Positions 10,954-23,253 of a DNA stretch of 64,000 nt are shown piece by piece. The translations under genes and the position numbers were made by a program. The DNA lies in assembly GCA_026119935.1 (NCBI GenBank), contig JALRMH010000043.1, positions 1 to 64,000 on the forward strand. The letters are read 5' to 3'. Position 1 is the stretch's first letter. Each line of letters begins with the position of its first letter. Below the pieces are notes generated by a model that saw only the letters and a program-made list of their open reading frames with translations, was not told where the DNA came from and searched no databases. This DNA comes from Endothia cerciana (Eukaryota > Ascomycota > Sordariomycetes > Diaporthales > Cryphonectriaceae).

Positions 10954-12701
10954 ATGGGTTCCGTCGACATCGACACTGAGGCATTCGATGTGATCATCAT
11001 TGGCGCCGGGCTCTCGGGAATCTGTGCCCTTCACCACATACGTCGTCAGTTTCCATCATGGCGCATCCGGGTCCTCGAGGCCGCCTCCAACGTCGGGGGG
11101 ACATGGTGGCATAACTGCTACCCAGGTGCGCGTGTCGACACCGAGTCTCTGTCCTACGCCTTCTCCTTCGACAAGGATATCATCAACGGGTGGGAGTGGA
11201 AGGATACTTTTTCGACACAGGCTGACACGCTGCGGTATGCCAACCACTCCGAGTCCCCTGCCCGGATCAGATCTGATCAGTTCACCCCAGATACACCGGG
11301 TTCGTGGCCAGGAAGCTTGACCTGTACAAGGACATGCAGTTCAACACGCGCATCCGGTCCGCCACCTGGCAGGACGACTCGCGAACGTGGCGTTTCACAG
11401 ATGACAGCGGCCGGCAGTACACGACGCGGTGGTATATCAGCTGCATCGGGTTCCTCTCCAGCCCGACCCTGCCGGCCATACCGGGCATCGACACCTTTCA
11501 GGGCGTCGCCCGGCACGCGTCCCAGTGGCCGCGTGACTTCGACATGAAGCGCGACTTCGAGGGCAGGCGGATCGGGGTCATCGGGACGGGCGCGACAGGG
11601 ACACAGATCATCACGGCGACGGCAAAGGAGCCCAGCGTCCGGTCCGTCCACGTGTTCCAGCGGACGGCGAACTGGCTCGCGCCCCTGCGCAGCGAGCCCA
11701 TCAGCCCGGCGCGGATGGGGGAGCTGAGGCGCGACTACGACAGGATCTGGGCCCGTTGCAACAGCACTTCCTCGGGGTTTCTGCACGGGGCGGACCCGCG
11801 CAAGACGATGGAGGTGTCTGAGGAAGACCGCCTTGCGCTGTGGGAGAAGCTCTATTCCGAGCCGGGGTTCGGGAAGTGGATGGGCGTGTTCAGCGACACG
11901 TACACGAACCGGCAGGCCAACGACCTCTACAGCGCCTTTCACGCCGGGAAGATCAGGTCCAGGATTGACGATCCCGCCGTGGCAGAGAGCCTGATCCCCA
12001 AGGACCACGGGTTTGGCACCCGCCGTGTCCCGCTCGAGAGTGGATACTTCGAGGTGTATAACCAGCCCAACGTCAAGCTTGTCGATCTGAAGAGGACACC
12101 CATCGAGCGGGTGACGCCCGGAGGGATCGTCACATCTGACGGCGTCGAGCACAAGCTTGACGTGCTCGTCTTCGCGACCGGGTTCGACGCTGTCACCGGC
12201 GCGTTCGCCAATATCGACTGGCACGGGCTGAACGACAGGCCGCTCCTGGGGTACAGTGACGTCCAGCCCACCCCAGCCGGCAAGGCACAGCCCCAGCCCA
12301 TCTGGCTCGACCACCGCCCGAGGACCTTCCTCGGCCTCACCGCCCCTGCCATGCCCAACATGTTCATGGTGCTCGGCCCCCACCAGCCCTTCGGCAACGC
12401 GCCGCGGAGCATCGAGAACGCGGTGCAGACCATCACGGACCTCCTACGGCACTGCGAGGGCAGGGGCTACACGTATGTCGAGCCCGCCGAGGCCGCCGTG
12501 CAGGCATGGACCGAGCACGTCCACGCGTGCAGCGAGGGCTCGCTCGTGAACGAGGTCGACAGCTGGATCACGGGCGTGAACAGGAACGTCAAGGGGCGGT
12601 CAGAGAGAAGTGTGGTCAGATACACGGGTCATATGCACGAGTTCAAGAGGAGGTGCGCCGCGTGTAAGAACGCCGGCTGGGAGGGCTTGCAGTTCGCTTA
12701 A
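10954..12701 (+). CDS. Type I Baeyer-Villiger monooxygenase (FAD, NADPH)
   Basis: Two exons (10954-11234, 11291-12701) join to 563 residues; the 56-base intron starts GTATGC and ends CCCCAG, restoring the expected L-R-Y-T-G-F-V-A junction. The FAD motif GAGLSG is at residues 17-22 and is followed by the GGTWWHNCYPGARVD block. The BVMO fingerprint FxGxxxHxxxWP is exact (FQGVARHASQWP, residues 163-174), and a second nucleotide motif GTGATG follows at 194-199. Enzymes of this class insert oxygen next to a ketone to make esters or lactones. Length and motif order match cyclohexanone- and steroid-type BVMOs. It is head-to-head with an SDR and followed by a GMC relic, which fits an oxidative pathway; the substrate is unknown. 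Confidence 0.93.
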
Positions 12702-12769
12702 GCTATACCAATATATTCATCCCCGTCCCTACCCCCATCATACGATGAGAGGAGAGCCAAGATCACTAA

Positions 12770-12969
12770 TACAGAGACGATGTTCCAGGTCTACGTTCCA
12801 TGGTTGCGGCACCTGTGTGATGGGCCAGGTGGTAGATACAGATATGCGCGTGAAGGGGCCCAGAATCCTCGTGTCGTCGGCGGCATCGGTGGTCCCCATC
12901 GCCATCGGCGCCCACCTCCAGGCTGCCGTCTATGCGCTGGCGGAACAAGCCGCAGTCATCATCTCGTAA
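12770..12969 (+). pseudogene. Relic of a GMC oxidoreductase C-terminus
   Basis: One frame reads like the last conserved block of glucose-methanol-choline oxidoreductases: STFHGCGTCVMG at 12790-12825 (the segment with the catalytic histidine), then VVDTDMRVKG, and a hydrophobic region ending AEQAAVIIS before a stop at 12969. About 60 codons are recognisable. The FAD-binding N-terminal region and the rest of a protein of about 600 residues are absent from the 70 bases between this block and the monooxygenase stop codon. This is therefore a remnant, not a gene. A functional separate exon spliced to something upstream is unlikely because the monooxygenase ends at 12701. Confidence 0.72.
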
Positions 12970-13301
12970 GGACAGGCGGCCTAGTCTGGTATTGCACTCG
13001 CTCTTACGACGGGTGTAGTGACTTGAAAGGCGCAGTCAGAGTTAGATAGCATACGTAATGCAATGCGCTGCCCACGCATCTTTGTGGTCCTTGGTTTCAA
13101 AGATTTTGTCTCCCGCCCGTGGTCCGCCAAATTCATCGATCATAGGAGCGTCAGACTCCTGGTGTAGTATGGAAGAAGAGCCTAGTGCGGGACATGTCGC
13201 CTGATTACTTGCCTGTCATCCCGCGAAGAGCGCACCGAGGGCGATGATGGGCCTCTTGTATCCCTCCCCTCCCCCCAACGACGGCCCTTCTGTCTATCCT
13301 A

Positions 13302-15063
13302 CTAGACCTTCTGGACGTCCACGCCCTCGGCCCTCTGCCCCTCGATGAACATCACCGGCGGGGTGAAGTGCCTCCGCCCGTGGAACACGTACGCGACGAC
13401 GCTCAGCGCGATGACCGCGACCCAGATGACGGGGGCCCAGTTGGCGTCCGCGGGCGCGGGCGACGTGCCGTCGGGGAAGCAGCTCATGACCACGATGAAG
13501 CCCGAGTAGGCGACGGCCGCCGCGTTGACGGGGAGCCCCCACCGGCCCAGGCTCCAGCGCGCGGGCGGCAGCGGCTCGCCCCCGAGCCGGCGGAGGAGCA
13601 CGCAGCCGATGGAGAGCATGTACGTCGACATGAGGGCCAGGAGCGAGAGGGAGGCGATGATGGTGAAGGCGAAGCTGGAGCCGAGGGAGACGAGGGAGAT
13701 GACCACGGAGATGATGGTCGCGGCGTAGACCGCGTTGAAGGGCTGGTCGTACCTGAGGTTCATCTGGTGCGGGGTTAGTCAGAAATAGGGGTTGGCAGTG
13801 TTTTTTTCTTTTTTTCTTTCTCTTTTTCTTTCTTTTTCCTACCTTGGAGTTGGGCCCCCGAAAGGACTTACATGGGAGATCCAGGAGGAGAAGGGGAACC
13901 CCTTATCCCTGGAGAACGCCCATATCTCGCGCGACGTCGTCGCCAGCGCAGTGATGTTCCCGGCGGCGATCAGGAGGATCAACACGACGGCCAGGAACAG
14001 GGCGGCACTGGTGCTGCCGGTGTTGGCGAAGAGGGTCAGGTACGGCAGGTCGGAGTCGAGGATGGACTCCAGCGGCCCGATGCAGAAGAGCATCGTGATG
14101 ACGAGCAGGATTGCCATGGCGGAGTTCAGGACGTAGGACCACCACATGGCGAGGGGTACGGTCAGGGACGCGTCCCTCACCTCCTCGGCTGGAAGACCCG
14201 GGGATTAGCAGGATCACACACCACGGGGGGGGGGGGGGTGGTTAATGGGCGGGATATTATTGCTCACAGATGTGCACGATAGTATCACTCCCCAACATCG
14301 ACCAGATGATCGCGACCTGCGTGACAAGGCAAGCGGCCCCATAGTTCCCCCACCCGCTGTTGTTCTCAAAGCCCGCAAACACCTCGCGGCCGCTGTTCAG
14401 CGGCCGGCAGAGCCCCCAGAGCACGCCCACGAACGCCACCAGGCCGACCGTGTGGCCGACCAGGCTCGCCACCTCGAGCGCGGGGAGGACCCCGGCCCCG
14501 AGCGTGTTGAACACGACGGTGACCACCATCAGCGCCAGCACGATCAGGAACAGCTGCCAGTCCGCCATGGCGAAGTCGGCCCAGACCAGGTTCACCGCGA
14601 CCTGGACCAGCTGCCCGCACACGTAGACCCCGCCCGCGTAGCTCGCGATCCAGCCGAGGCTGCTCATCCACCCGGCGGCGTAGCTCGCCTCCTTCTGCCA
14701 GCGGGCCGGGGCGAACTCGCTCACCCAGTGGTACTGCCCGCCCGCCGTGGGGCTCATGGAGCACATCTCGGCGAGGGACAGGACGACCGACCCGTAGAGC
14801 ACCATGCACCCGATGAAGGTCCAGAAGAAGCCCCCGTAGCCGACCGCGGGGATCGACGGCGACATGGACACGATGGCGTACTCCCACGTGGCCATGTAGA
14901 TGGAGACGAAGCCGAAGGTCGACCAGTACGAGAAGTTGCGGCGGAACTGCTGTGCCTTGCCGAGGCGGGCCATGTCGGCGGCGTCGTTATCGGCGTAGAC
15001 GGACCCCGCCGCCGCCGCCGCCTCGGGGGAGGCGACCTCGACAAGGGGGCTCTTCGGCAACAT
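13302..15063 (-). CDS. APC-family permease (choline/GABA/amino-acid type)
   Basis: Three exons on the minus strand (15063-14268, 14188-13872, 13763-13302) give 524 residues, typical for the Hnm1/Uga4-like branch of fungal APC transporters. Early helices carry SYWSTFGFVSIYMATWEYA, SPTAGGQYHWVSEFAPARWQ and YAAGWMSSLGWIASYAGGVY. Exon 1 joins exon 2 as IVHISEEVRDASLTVP, a conserved family block, and exon 2 joins exon 3 at SSWISHM. The protein should be a twelve-helix plasma-membrane symporter for choline, polyamine, GABA or amino acids. Intron 1 contains a 14-base C-tract on the coding strand. It closes the metabolic gene run on the right. Confidence 0.92.
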
Positions 15064-15689
15064 TGTTGGATGCTGATACCGGAGCAGACGACCTGACCTA
15101 TCGTCCGCGCACACTGCAGCAGAACAGCGCAAGGGAGTAGAAAACGGTCACGAAGATAGCAGAGGTGAGTGATCAGAGGTTCCCCAACACTATCCTCTAG
15201 AAGAGGTTATCGCATGTGGTGGGGCAAACATGTCTCACCTTATCTTACGTAGTAATTGAGGGAGCGAATTGGATCTGAAGATCATGATGTGTTTGGCTCT
15301 GCATGCGCTAGCGTTGCAACACGACGAATATGGCACCCAGCTAGAGCCCGGGGCCAAGACCAACCAACCAAACCCACTTGGGACAAGTCTGGGGTATTGT
15401 GATCAGGGGTTTGAACCGCTGGATCGAAGGGGCACATTGCCGGCATCACGGCATGTTAGATAGATAGACTGAGACTCTGTCTAGGGTCCCGGCGCCGATC
15501 TGGCGAAAGGTCCGATAAGGTAGGGTTGCCACAGCACTCAGAAACTACATGAAGCGAATCGATATAATAAGACTTTTGGAGGTCCGTCGCCCAGGTCGCA
15601 TCTCACATACCTGCCCAACTTCTGCCAGAATGCTCGACCACAACGCAGTGACCACGCCACACCGGGCATCATGGCAGAGGCTATCGCTC
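15064..15689. other. Intergenic region
   Basis: There is no gene in these 626 bases between the upstream side of the permease and the 3' end of the metallopeptidase. I see no repeat or RNA gene. Confidence 0.7.
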
Positions 15690-18177
15690 CTACCACAGCT
15701 CGCAGGTAGGCTCCCTGACAGGGCAGTTGAACGCCTCCCGGAACTCTCGGGAGTTCGACGTCGTTCCCTAAGATGGTCAGTCAGCAGGGAGCCCGAGCCC
15801 CGAAAGGTCCAAAGACAGAGGAAACGCACCTTGATCCTGTATTGGTTGGGGCTGTGAGGATCAGTGTAGATCAGCTGCACCGCTCTCTCCTCGCGCGACT
15901 TCCCGCACCAAGTCAGCCCATAGGCGAGGAAGAAGACCTGCTCCTTGGTGAAATGCTCCAGCCCGGGAAGCTGCAAGTCGGCCTTCTCGTCGTCGCGCTG
16001 GCGCCAGGATTGGAACGCCGCGGTGAGGCCGCCGGCGTCGGCAATGTTCTCTCCAAGCGTGAGCTTGCCATTGACGTGAAGTGGCCCGTCCTTGGTCGGG
16101 ATGGAGTAGTTGGAGTATTGCTCGACGAAGCAGTCCGTCTTTGTCTTGAAGGCCTCAATGGTGGAGTTATCCCACCAGTCGGTGTAGTTCCCATTCTGGT
16201 CGTAGTTCCGGCCTGACGAGTCGAAGGCGTGCGACAGCTCGTGGCCCGCGACGGCGCCAAAGGCCCCGTACGACAGGTACTTGGGCACGGAGGGATCATA
16301 GAACACCGGGGCCTGCATGATACCGGCTGGAAAGACGATCTCGTTGCCTGGCGGGTTGTAATACGCATTGACGGTCGGCGCGGACATACCCCATTCCGCC
16401 TTATCGACGGGCTGGTCGACCTGAGCCCATTCGCGCTTCACGTCGTTCTTGGTCGAGGCCAACCTGTTGGCAAAGAAGGTGTCGGGGGCCACGGGGACCT
16501 CACCATAGTACTCCTGAAGCTCTTCCGCGTCGGTGACGTCCGGGCTCGTGGTGGGGTAGCCGATCTTTTGACGGATCAGGTTGACCTTGTCAATCGCGAG
16601 CTGTCGGACCGTCCTTGTCATCCACTCGGAGTTCTCGAGCTTGACGATGAACTCGTCTTTGATATCGTGGATGATCTGGTCACCGAGGTCCTTGGCCTCC
16701 TTCGAGAAGGCTGCCTCGACGAAAAAGCGGCTCAGGATCCAGGGAAGGTCACTGTCAACCACGCCGACACACGTCCTCCACCTCTCCGGCTTGACGTCCG
16801 GGTCCTTGCCCTGGAGCTTATTGTTGAACCTGCGCAGGGGCTCGACAGCATCACTCTCGACCACCGTGCCGTACGACTGCACCACCTTCCAGAGCAGATA
16901 CGCCTTGATGACGTCCCTGTCCTCGTGCGCCAGGGTCTCGGAAAGCGACCTGAGGTAGTCTGTGGAGGCCACGATGACCTTGGACGGCCTGTAGCCGCCA
17001 GCAAAACTCGTGATGATGTCCTTGACCGAGATTGCGGGGTTGTACGAGTCAGCCTCGTCCAAGGTTCGGGGGTTGTAGACCTTGGTGATGTCGGACAGAT
17101 CCTCAGGGTCAGGAGCTGCAGCGGCCATCTTCGACTCGAAGCCGACCAGTGCAGCAACCACCCTCTTGTTCGGCAACTGTGGCGCCTCTGCCGTGCTAAA
17201 GACGGAGAGCACGTCGCTACCCCTGGCCTCCCTCAGCAGGCCCTGGAGAACAACACCGATCGTCTCCGTGTATGCATCCACCATCTCAGTCCTGTTGTAG
17301 TATTGCTTTGACGGCAGGCCAAAGGAGTACGGAGGACTAAGCGAGACGACGTTCGAGTCGGGGTCCTTGTCATCCGCACCAACGCCCAGGGAGATCGGGC
17401 TCCCGGCCCCGATACTTATCAGGAACTGCACAGCATTGGTGAGGGCACTCTCGTCGTGGCGGCCGTGCACTGGGTACAGCCTCCCGACCTCGTAGAGCAG
17501 GTCCAGCAACGGCTTGGACCCGATGTCCCGCAGCAGGGTCTCGTTCAGGCAGGCATTGTATCCGTCCTGCATCTTGGCGAAGATCTCCCGGTCCGGGGAC
17601 GACGCGGTCCAGAAGAGGGAGGTGTCTTGCGGGGCCGGGGACTCAAGGATGCGCTTCAGGATGAGCTGGCCCTCCTCGCTCATGATCTGCAGGCTGCCGA
17701 CGCTGGTCTGGTCCTCGCGGATCTCGTGGGCGGCGTCGAAGCCCTCGCAGGCGTACGTGCGGAAGTCCTCGCACGGGTCGAGCTCCTTGTATCTACTCCC
17801 ATGATGAGTAAACACGCATAAGTAAGCATAGGCTGCCATGGAGGTGCGGACCTGGGGGAGATGCTCCGCAGCAGCGTAGCCGAGGCGAGGACGCATCCAG
17901 CAGCGGTGCATATCTTGGCCCCGTCGTCCGGAGCTGGCACAGGGGGCGGCGATTCCGCCTCTCTGCTCCGGATTATGAACGTGACGAGGAAGAGCGCGAT
18001 GAAGAGGATGAGGAGCACCGCCAGGATGATGTTGGTGATGTGGCCTGACAGCCAGCCCGTGAGGCGCTCCGCCCTCGAGGGCTCATGAGACTCCTCGTCT
18101 GCGGCGCCATCGTGGCCCAGGAGAGGGGTCCTCTCGCTGGCGGGAGCGTCATTTGTGGAAGGATTATTGTCTGACAT
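15690..18177 (-). CDS. M13-family zinc metallopeptidase (neprilysin/endothelin-converting-enzyme type), membrane-anchored
   Basis: Three exons (18177-17852, 17792-15830, 15767-15690) give 788 residues. A cytosolic N-terminus with TPLLGHDG is followed by one transmembrane helix at about residues 48-70, so this is a type II membrane protein with its catalytic part outside the cytosol. The zinc-binding HELSH is at 626-630 and the second motif ENIAD at 690-694. The last short exon supplies the conserved end SREFREAFNCPVREPTCELW. The first junction gives SPRYKELDPCEDF, the expected start of the M13 ectodomain, and uses the weak donor GTCCGC. The family cleaves short peptides; a role in peptide turnover or cell-surface processing is likely but not shown. 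Confidence 0.92.
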
Positions 18178-18267
18178 GTTTACATACGGATGGACTCTGG
18201 AGGGTCGTCCAGCGTTCGAAGGTGGGAGGTAGGTGGTTGCATGTGGTATATGAGACGAGGCCAGGAT

Positions 18268-18318
18268 GTGGAGCTGGAGCTGGAGCTGGAGCTGGAGCTG
18301 GAGCTGCAGCTGCAGCTA
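18268..18318. repeat. Hexanucleotide repeat (GGAGCT)n with a GCAGCT tail
   Basis: About six copies of a 6-base unit, GGAGCT changing to GCAGCT, lie about 90-140 bp upstream of the metallopeptidase ATG on the opposite strand. It is probably in the promoter or leader of that gene. Confidence 0.85.
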
Positions 18319-18971
18319 CCTGCAGCGGCAGTTGAGCTTGATGAAGCTGACGTAACGGGGGAGCACCCGCCGCAAGCTGAGACATGAGACACGAGACACG
18401 CAGGGCCTGCTGCACGATCACCCTCAGCATAGTACTATGTACTATGTACTATTACTATCAGCGTTCAATGGTCTATTCTTGCCGTGGTCAGCTCTCTGAG
18501 GAAACACATCTACTGCGGCACCGCAAGGTTATGTACGGCTGCTCATAAAACCTGCCATGCACGAATAGAATCCTACCTGGTAGTCTCCATCTCTTCCGCA
18601 TGCAGTCAGCATGCATGCACGTTGCGCAGCCTGTCACGCCTGTCTTTATCTCACGATGTTTCGCCATCAGCTGCTTCCCCGGGCGGACCGGCCCGCGTGA
18701 CAAACTCTAATCCGACGACGTCTTCCGCGCCAGGCTGGGGCCGCCTGCCGACGTTTCCCGCCCAAGCTCGGCGCTGTGCGAGGCCAGTCTTGGGACGCCC
18801 CGTCTGCCTGAGCAAGAATATTATCCATCACACACTCTCGTGTTCGCGCGCGCTGCAATTCGCTACCGACTTGGCGAAAACGTACGTTGTGGTATCTGGT
18901 GAAGTTTATCAATCCAAGGTTTGGCCCTGTTCGAGAGCGGGACCAACCCCCCCCCCCCCTACCTTCTCCCA
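18319..18971. other. Intergenic region
   Basis: There is no supportable gene in these 653 bases, which lie between the upstream side of the metallopeptidase and the 3' end of the VPS41 gene. A C-run at about 18949-18960 sits just beyond the VPS41 stop codon. Confidence 0.7.
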
Positions 18972-21900
18972 TCATCTCACCTCCTCCGCTTTGACGCAGA
19001 CAGGGCACCCCATGATCCGGTCCCTCAACAGCCTTGCATGCGTGACCTTCGTCCCCACCGTCCTTCTCCCACCCTGCCCTTCATCATCCTCATCAGCTGC
19101 ATAACGGCCAAAACCCGCGGCATCCCCGGTCGGCTGATCAGGGTGCAGCACCTGCAACAGGTGCGTCAGGTGGAACACGTGTCCACACGCGAAACCCACA
19201 AGCGTCTCCTCCTCCCACTCAGTAAATGGCTCAAGACATTGCGCGGCGGCACAATGTCCGGGCTTCCACTTCTTGGCTGGTTTCTTGAGAGGGGCGTGTG
19301 GCGTGGCGATGTGGTCGCTAGCCCCCTTTGGAGCACCTGTTGTTGCTTTTGGTACCCCGTTGGTCCCGGCCGAGTAGACCGAGGACGTGTCAGACAGCAC
19401 GCTCTTCGTCTCCACGTCGACGTGGTCGGCGTCCTTCACCATGACCTCGTATTTGATGCCCTTCCGCTGGCCGGTTCGGAGTGTCGATTGTGCAGCAGCG
19501 ACTTCGCTTCTCAGCACCCTCGCGACACCCTCGCTGATGCTGTACTGGATCTCGTGCTCCTTCATTATGTGCTTCAGGCCCTCTCGCAGGCCCTCGATCT
19601 CGAGGCCCTCGGGTATCCTCCTGACTAGGGTGATAGGATTGATGGCGGTGCCGACTTCCTCAAGCAGACCTCGGATGAACCGTGGTTTATCCATGCTGTA
19701 GTTCAACAGGTCCTCCCATAGGTCCGGGTCGTCGAGATCTTTGGCGAAGGCGATCGCTCGGCTGACGTCGCCCAGTCGGTCTATGATGAGGTACAGGGCG
19801 CGCTTCATCTGCCCCGTCTTGGAGTACAGGTAGACGAGCTCGGGGATGTAGCTGTGATCTTCGCATTCTTGGACGGCCTGGCACGTCGTCAGTATCTTTG
19901 CTGAGGAAGGAGGGGGGTTAGGCAACAGGAAGAGGCTGTGTGGGAACTGACCTTTTCAAAGGTGTACGATGTCGAGGTCTTGAGGAGGTCCATCAGTATG
20001 GACTGATCGTACAGCGCGAAAAGATGAACGGCCAGGTCTGCGAAGCCATCGACCAGACTCTGGCTCTCCATCACAAGGCGTTCGCGATTCTCACCCATAT
20101 GTTCTCGAATCCCTTCGCCTCTGAAGAGCGCACGCAGGTAGAAGAACAGGAAGAGGTTGAGTTCTTTCTCCTGCAGCTGGGACACCACGGCCTCGGGCCT
20201 GACCAGGCCGTGCTGAGCTTCGTCAACCAGAAGGGTGACTGCCTCCGAGGTCGCCTTCTCCAGCTCCTCCATGTTCATCTGATCCTGTCTATCTGCAGGG
20301 ACACGTAGGGTCACGAAGCTCGGTATGTCATCCGCCACAGCATCGGCTAGATGACTGTCTCTGATGAGCCTCATCGCTGAGTCGGCATCTTGTAGTCTTA
20401 TATAGTAGCGGAGCGCCTCCCTATGGCGGCCGTTGACCTCACACAACTTCGCAAGACTTTCCACGACGATCTTCCAATCTCGTCCCTTCACGCCATCCTC
20501 AACGCTGTCCGGTCGCACATCGCGATACTTCAGCTGATTCTCCAGAGCGGTCGTGATAGTGTTGACATCAAACAGGTCTGGGTGCCATCTGTCCAAGAGG
20601 TCTTTGAGCCTCAGCTTGTCGGTCTGGATGTAGTGTTTGAGCACCACCTCATAGACATTTGACGGAATTGGGGGCCGCATCGGCTCAGTTGGGATGAAGT
20701 TGGTGATTTCGTCAAATTTGTCTGCATGAGCAAACGCGTAGACCCATTTCTCCCATCGATCAGAAGAGGTAAGCACTTTGCCTGCAATCTGGCCAGCACG
20801 TTGCCACTCCCCGGCATCGATCAATTGCTGAAGCCAGAGCTCGCCGATGCGCCGCTTTTCTCTGTCGGCCATAGCATTTGCTTGTCTAGCGGCATCGTCA
20901 ATCGTTGATGCGGTATCGGCATAAAAGTCGTCGGTCAGCTGTGACCGGCTCGGTGTGCTTGGGGATAGAATATCCTGGATATTTTCCGCGGTGATGACAA
21001 TCTCCGGATTCTCATCTACCAGCTCCCAGGCCCGCTGGTATTCGCGCCGCTCCACGAGCCACGAGAGATGGTCGCTCATGTCACGCTTCGTGGCGAGGAC
21101 GCAGTCGTAGGGACTGTGCACAAAGATCTTGGTGCCAGGTTTCGACAGGCTGGGATGCACACTTGGCGAGGCTAGACGCTGAGGCTGTGTCCTGATGCTC
21201 CCCGCAACGCTTGGCGTTTTCGAAGCGGAGGCTGCGTCGTTACTATGTCCACTTCGAACACTGGCAGAAGAGCTGAAGAGGGCCTTGGTGGGATACATCG
21301 CCACATTCCAGACGTCCGTGCCGATCCCAGCCATGGTCTCGAGGTATCCTTTGGACTCCGCCACTGTAGAAGCGGCTTGCTGTGGTAGCACGCCTAAGTG
21401 GTAGTCATTTGAGGTCAGGCGCTCGAATCGACTGATACTGAGGCTGTCCTTGTCAACCTCCGCCTGAGAAACCAGATCAATCAATCGCAGCTCCGGAGGA
21501 AGGTTGTTTTGGCGTCGCCGAATGCCGCCTGAGGGCCCACTGCCGGCGGAGCTCGTCGACGGCTCTGACTTATGGGCGTGGGCAGGCTTCTTTCCATCAT
21601 CGCCCTCGTCGTCTTCGTCAATCAGCGGGTAGGCAAGAACAAGCAGAAGGCTCTGGGTATATAACGAGATGCCTGAGATGATGCAATCCATGCGCAAACT
21701 AGCTTGAAGTTAGCACTGGCCTACACAATGGAAGACAGACGGGTGGGGACTCACATCTTCGCCATTTCCGCCTTGCCAAGGCTTCGCTCGCCGACATTCT
21801 TGCCTACGCCATGGACATGAATAATCCAGATTGTGCCGCCCCAACCAACTAGAAGCCTTTCGGTTTGCCTCTTGTCTCGGTTGTGGTGAAGTTTGAGTTT

Positions 21901-23253
21901 CTCCGCAGCTGGAGACGGTGCAATGTCTTCAGGGACCTTGGCCTCGTCACTTGCTGGCACAGACTGCTCGTCAATCCACTCGACCCTGCCTTTCCACACA
22001 CCGGCCATGGCCTCCCACTCGTCGGTCTGAGGTCTGTCGTAGTGGCCGATGCGCTTCCAAGCATCATCCAGAGCACCACCCTCCAGATGCAGATTGGACC
22101 GCATGATCTTGATGCCATGTTCGTTGAGCCATACCACGTATTTTCCAGATAGCGACCATTTAATCGTGCTGATGATGCCCTCACCAGAATGCAGGATCGT
22201 ATCCCTGCCGGTATTCGTGCCGAGGCCCATGCTACCGAGCCAGCCGGATGCAGTAGCAGCGGCTGTTCCCACAGTCGAGGACGTACTCCGCCCTGGACCA
22301 CCACCAACAGTCAAGATGAGATTTCCAGCCGTGCCCCCAGAGAGATATGTCCGATCGTTCTTGAAGTCAGGAGACAAGGCGACCGCATGCACAGGTCTCG
22401 CAAAGTTTCTCAACTGCACGTCCTTCATGTCGACCAGTGACTGAACGCAGACGTTGCCATCCACTGACGACGTAGCAATGTAGATCTGGTTCGAGGGGAG
22501 GTTCGGTATCTGAGGCGCTTCTCGAGGCTTTCTTGCCGTCGCTGCAGGGCTCGCGGCAGACTGTCGCGATTCCGGTGGAGAGGTTGGGCTACCTGTCGCG
22601 CCACCCGTCGCCTGAGCGATGGCACGCGTCGCAACTTCCGGTCTGGCAGTATTCGTTGGGGGTGGAAACGGTGATATAGACACAGTGGTCACGGAGGCGG
22701 AATGAGCATGGTATGTTCGCAAGGACTGGAAGGATGGTAGTTGCAGCACATGCTGTAGGATTGTTAGCCGGGGACGGGCTGAGGCGAGGGAGGTACGGTG
22801 CTCACAATATTGCCATTGTGAGTGCCGATGATCTGTATAAGGAGTCAGCTAGCGGCAGCAACAAGACGCGGTGTCTGGCCCGCTTACCATCTTGTCACCG
22901 GCGACGAGGAACGAGCTCGTCGCGTCCGCATTTCTGTATACGGCGCCCAGATGCTGGGTCAACCTGGCATACTTCAAGCGCGGCTCCTCATCTTCATCTT
23001 CATCTTCATCTTCATCCTCCTCCTCTTCTTCCTCCTCTTCCTCCTCTTCATCGTCGTCGTCTCCGTCCTCCTCTTCTTCAGTCTCTGTTTCCGTAGCCTC
23101 TGCGGCCCTATCATGAGCATCTATGGACTCGGTATCGCCATGATTTCCCACAGCGCCCGCAGGAGGGTTGCGACCGTCGTCGACAGGACCAGATGCGACT
23201 TCGGACTGCTCGACGGTTTTATCATCGCCCGCTCTAGGCGCAGAATCCGTCAT
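18972..23253 (-). CDS. vps41: Vacuolar protein sorting protein 41 (HOPS complex subunit)
   Basis: Five exons (23253-22888, 22832-22806, 22752-21755, 21698-19952, 19895-18972) keep frame throughout and give 1353 residues. The N-terminus has a long Glu/Asp run (about residues 58-90). A WD40-like beta-propeller follows: IIGTHNGNI comes from a 27-base micro-exon and leads into VLQLPSFQSLRTYHAHSASV. A helical clathrin-repeat region follows, including LVYLYSKTGQMKRALYLIID. A C-terminal RING-like zinc motif has C-x4-C, GFACGHVFHLTHL and a final CPVC. VPS41 is the effector subunit of the HOPS tether and drives fusion at the vacuole. The gene is divergent from the APC1 gene with 461 bp between starts. 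Confidence 0.93.

Noticed and set aside
13042..13190. Open 49-codon frame on the minus strand with a coding-like look
   Set aside because: It has no start codon, no splice partner that I could link, and no recognisable family; chance is likely in GC-rich DNA.
18190..18430. Glu-Leu and Ala-Pro repeat frames
   Set aside because: They are translations of the GGAGCT tandem repeat, not genes.
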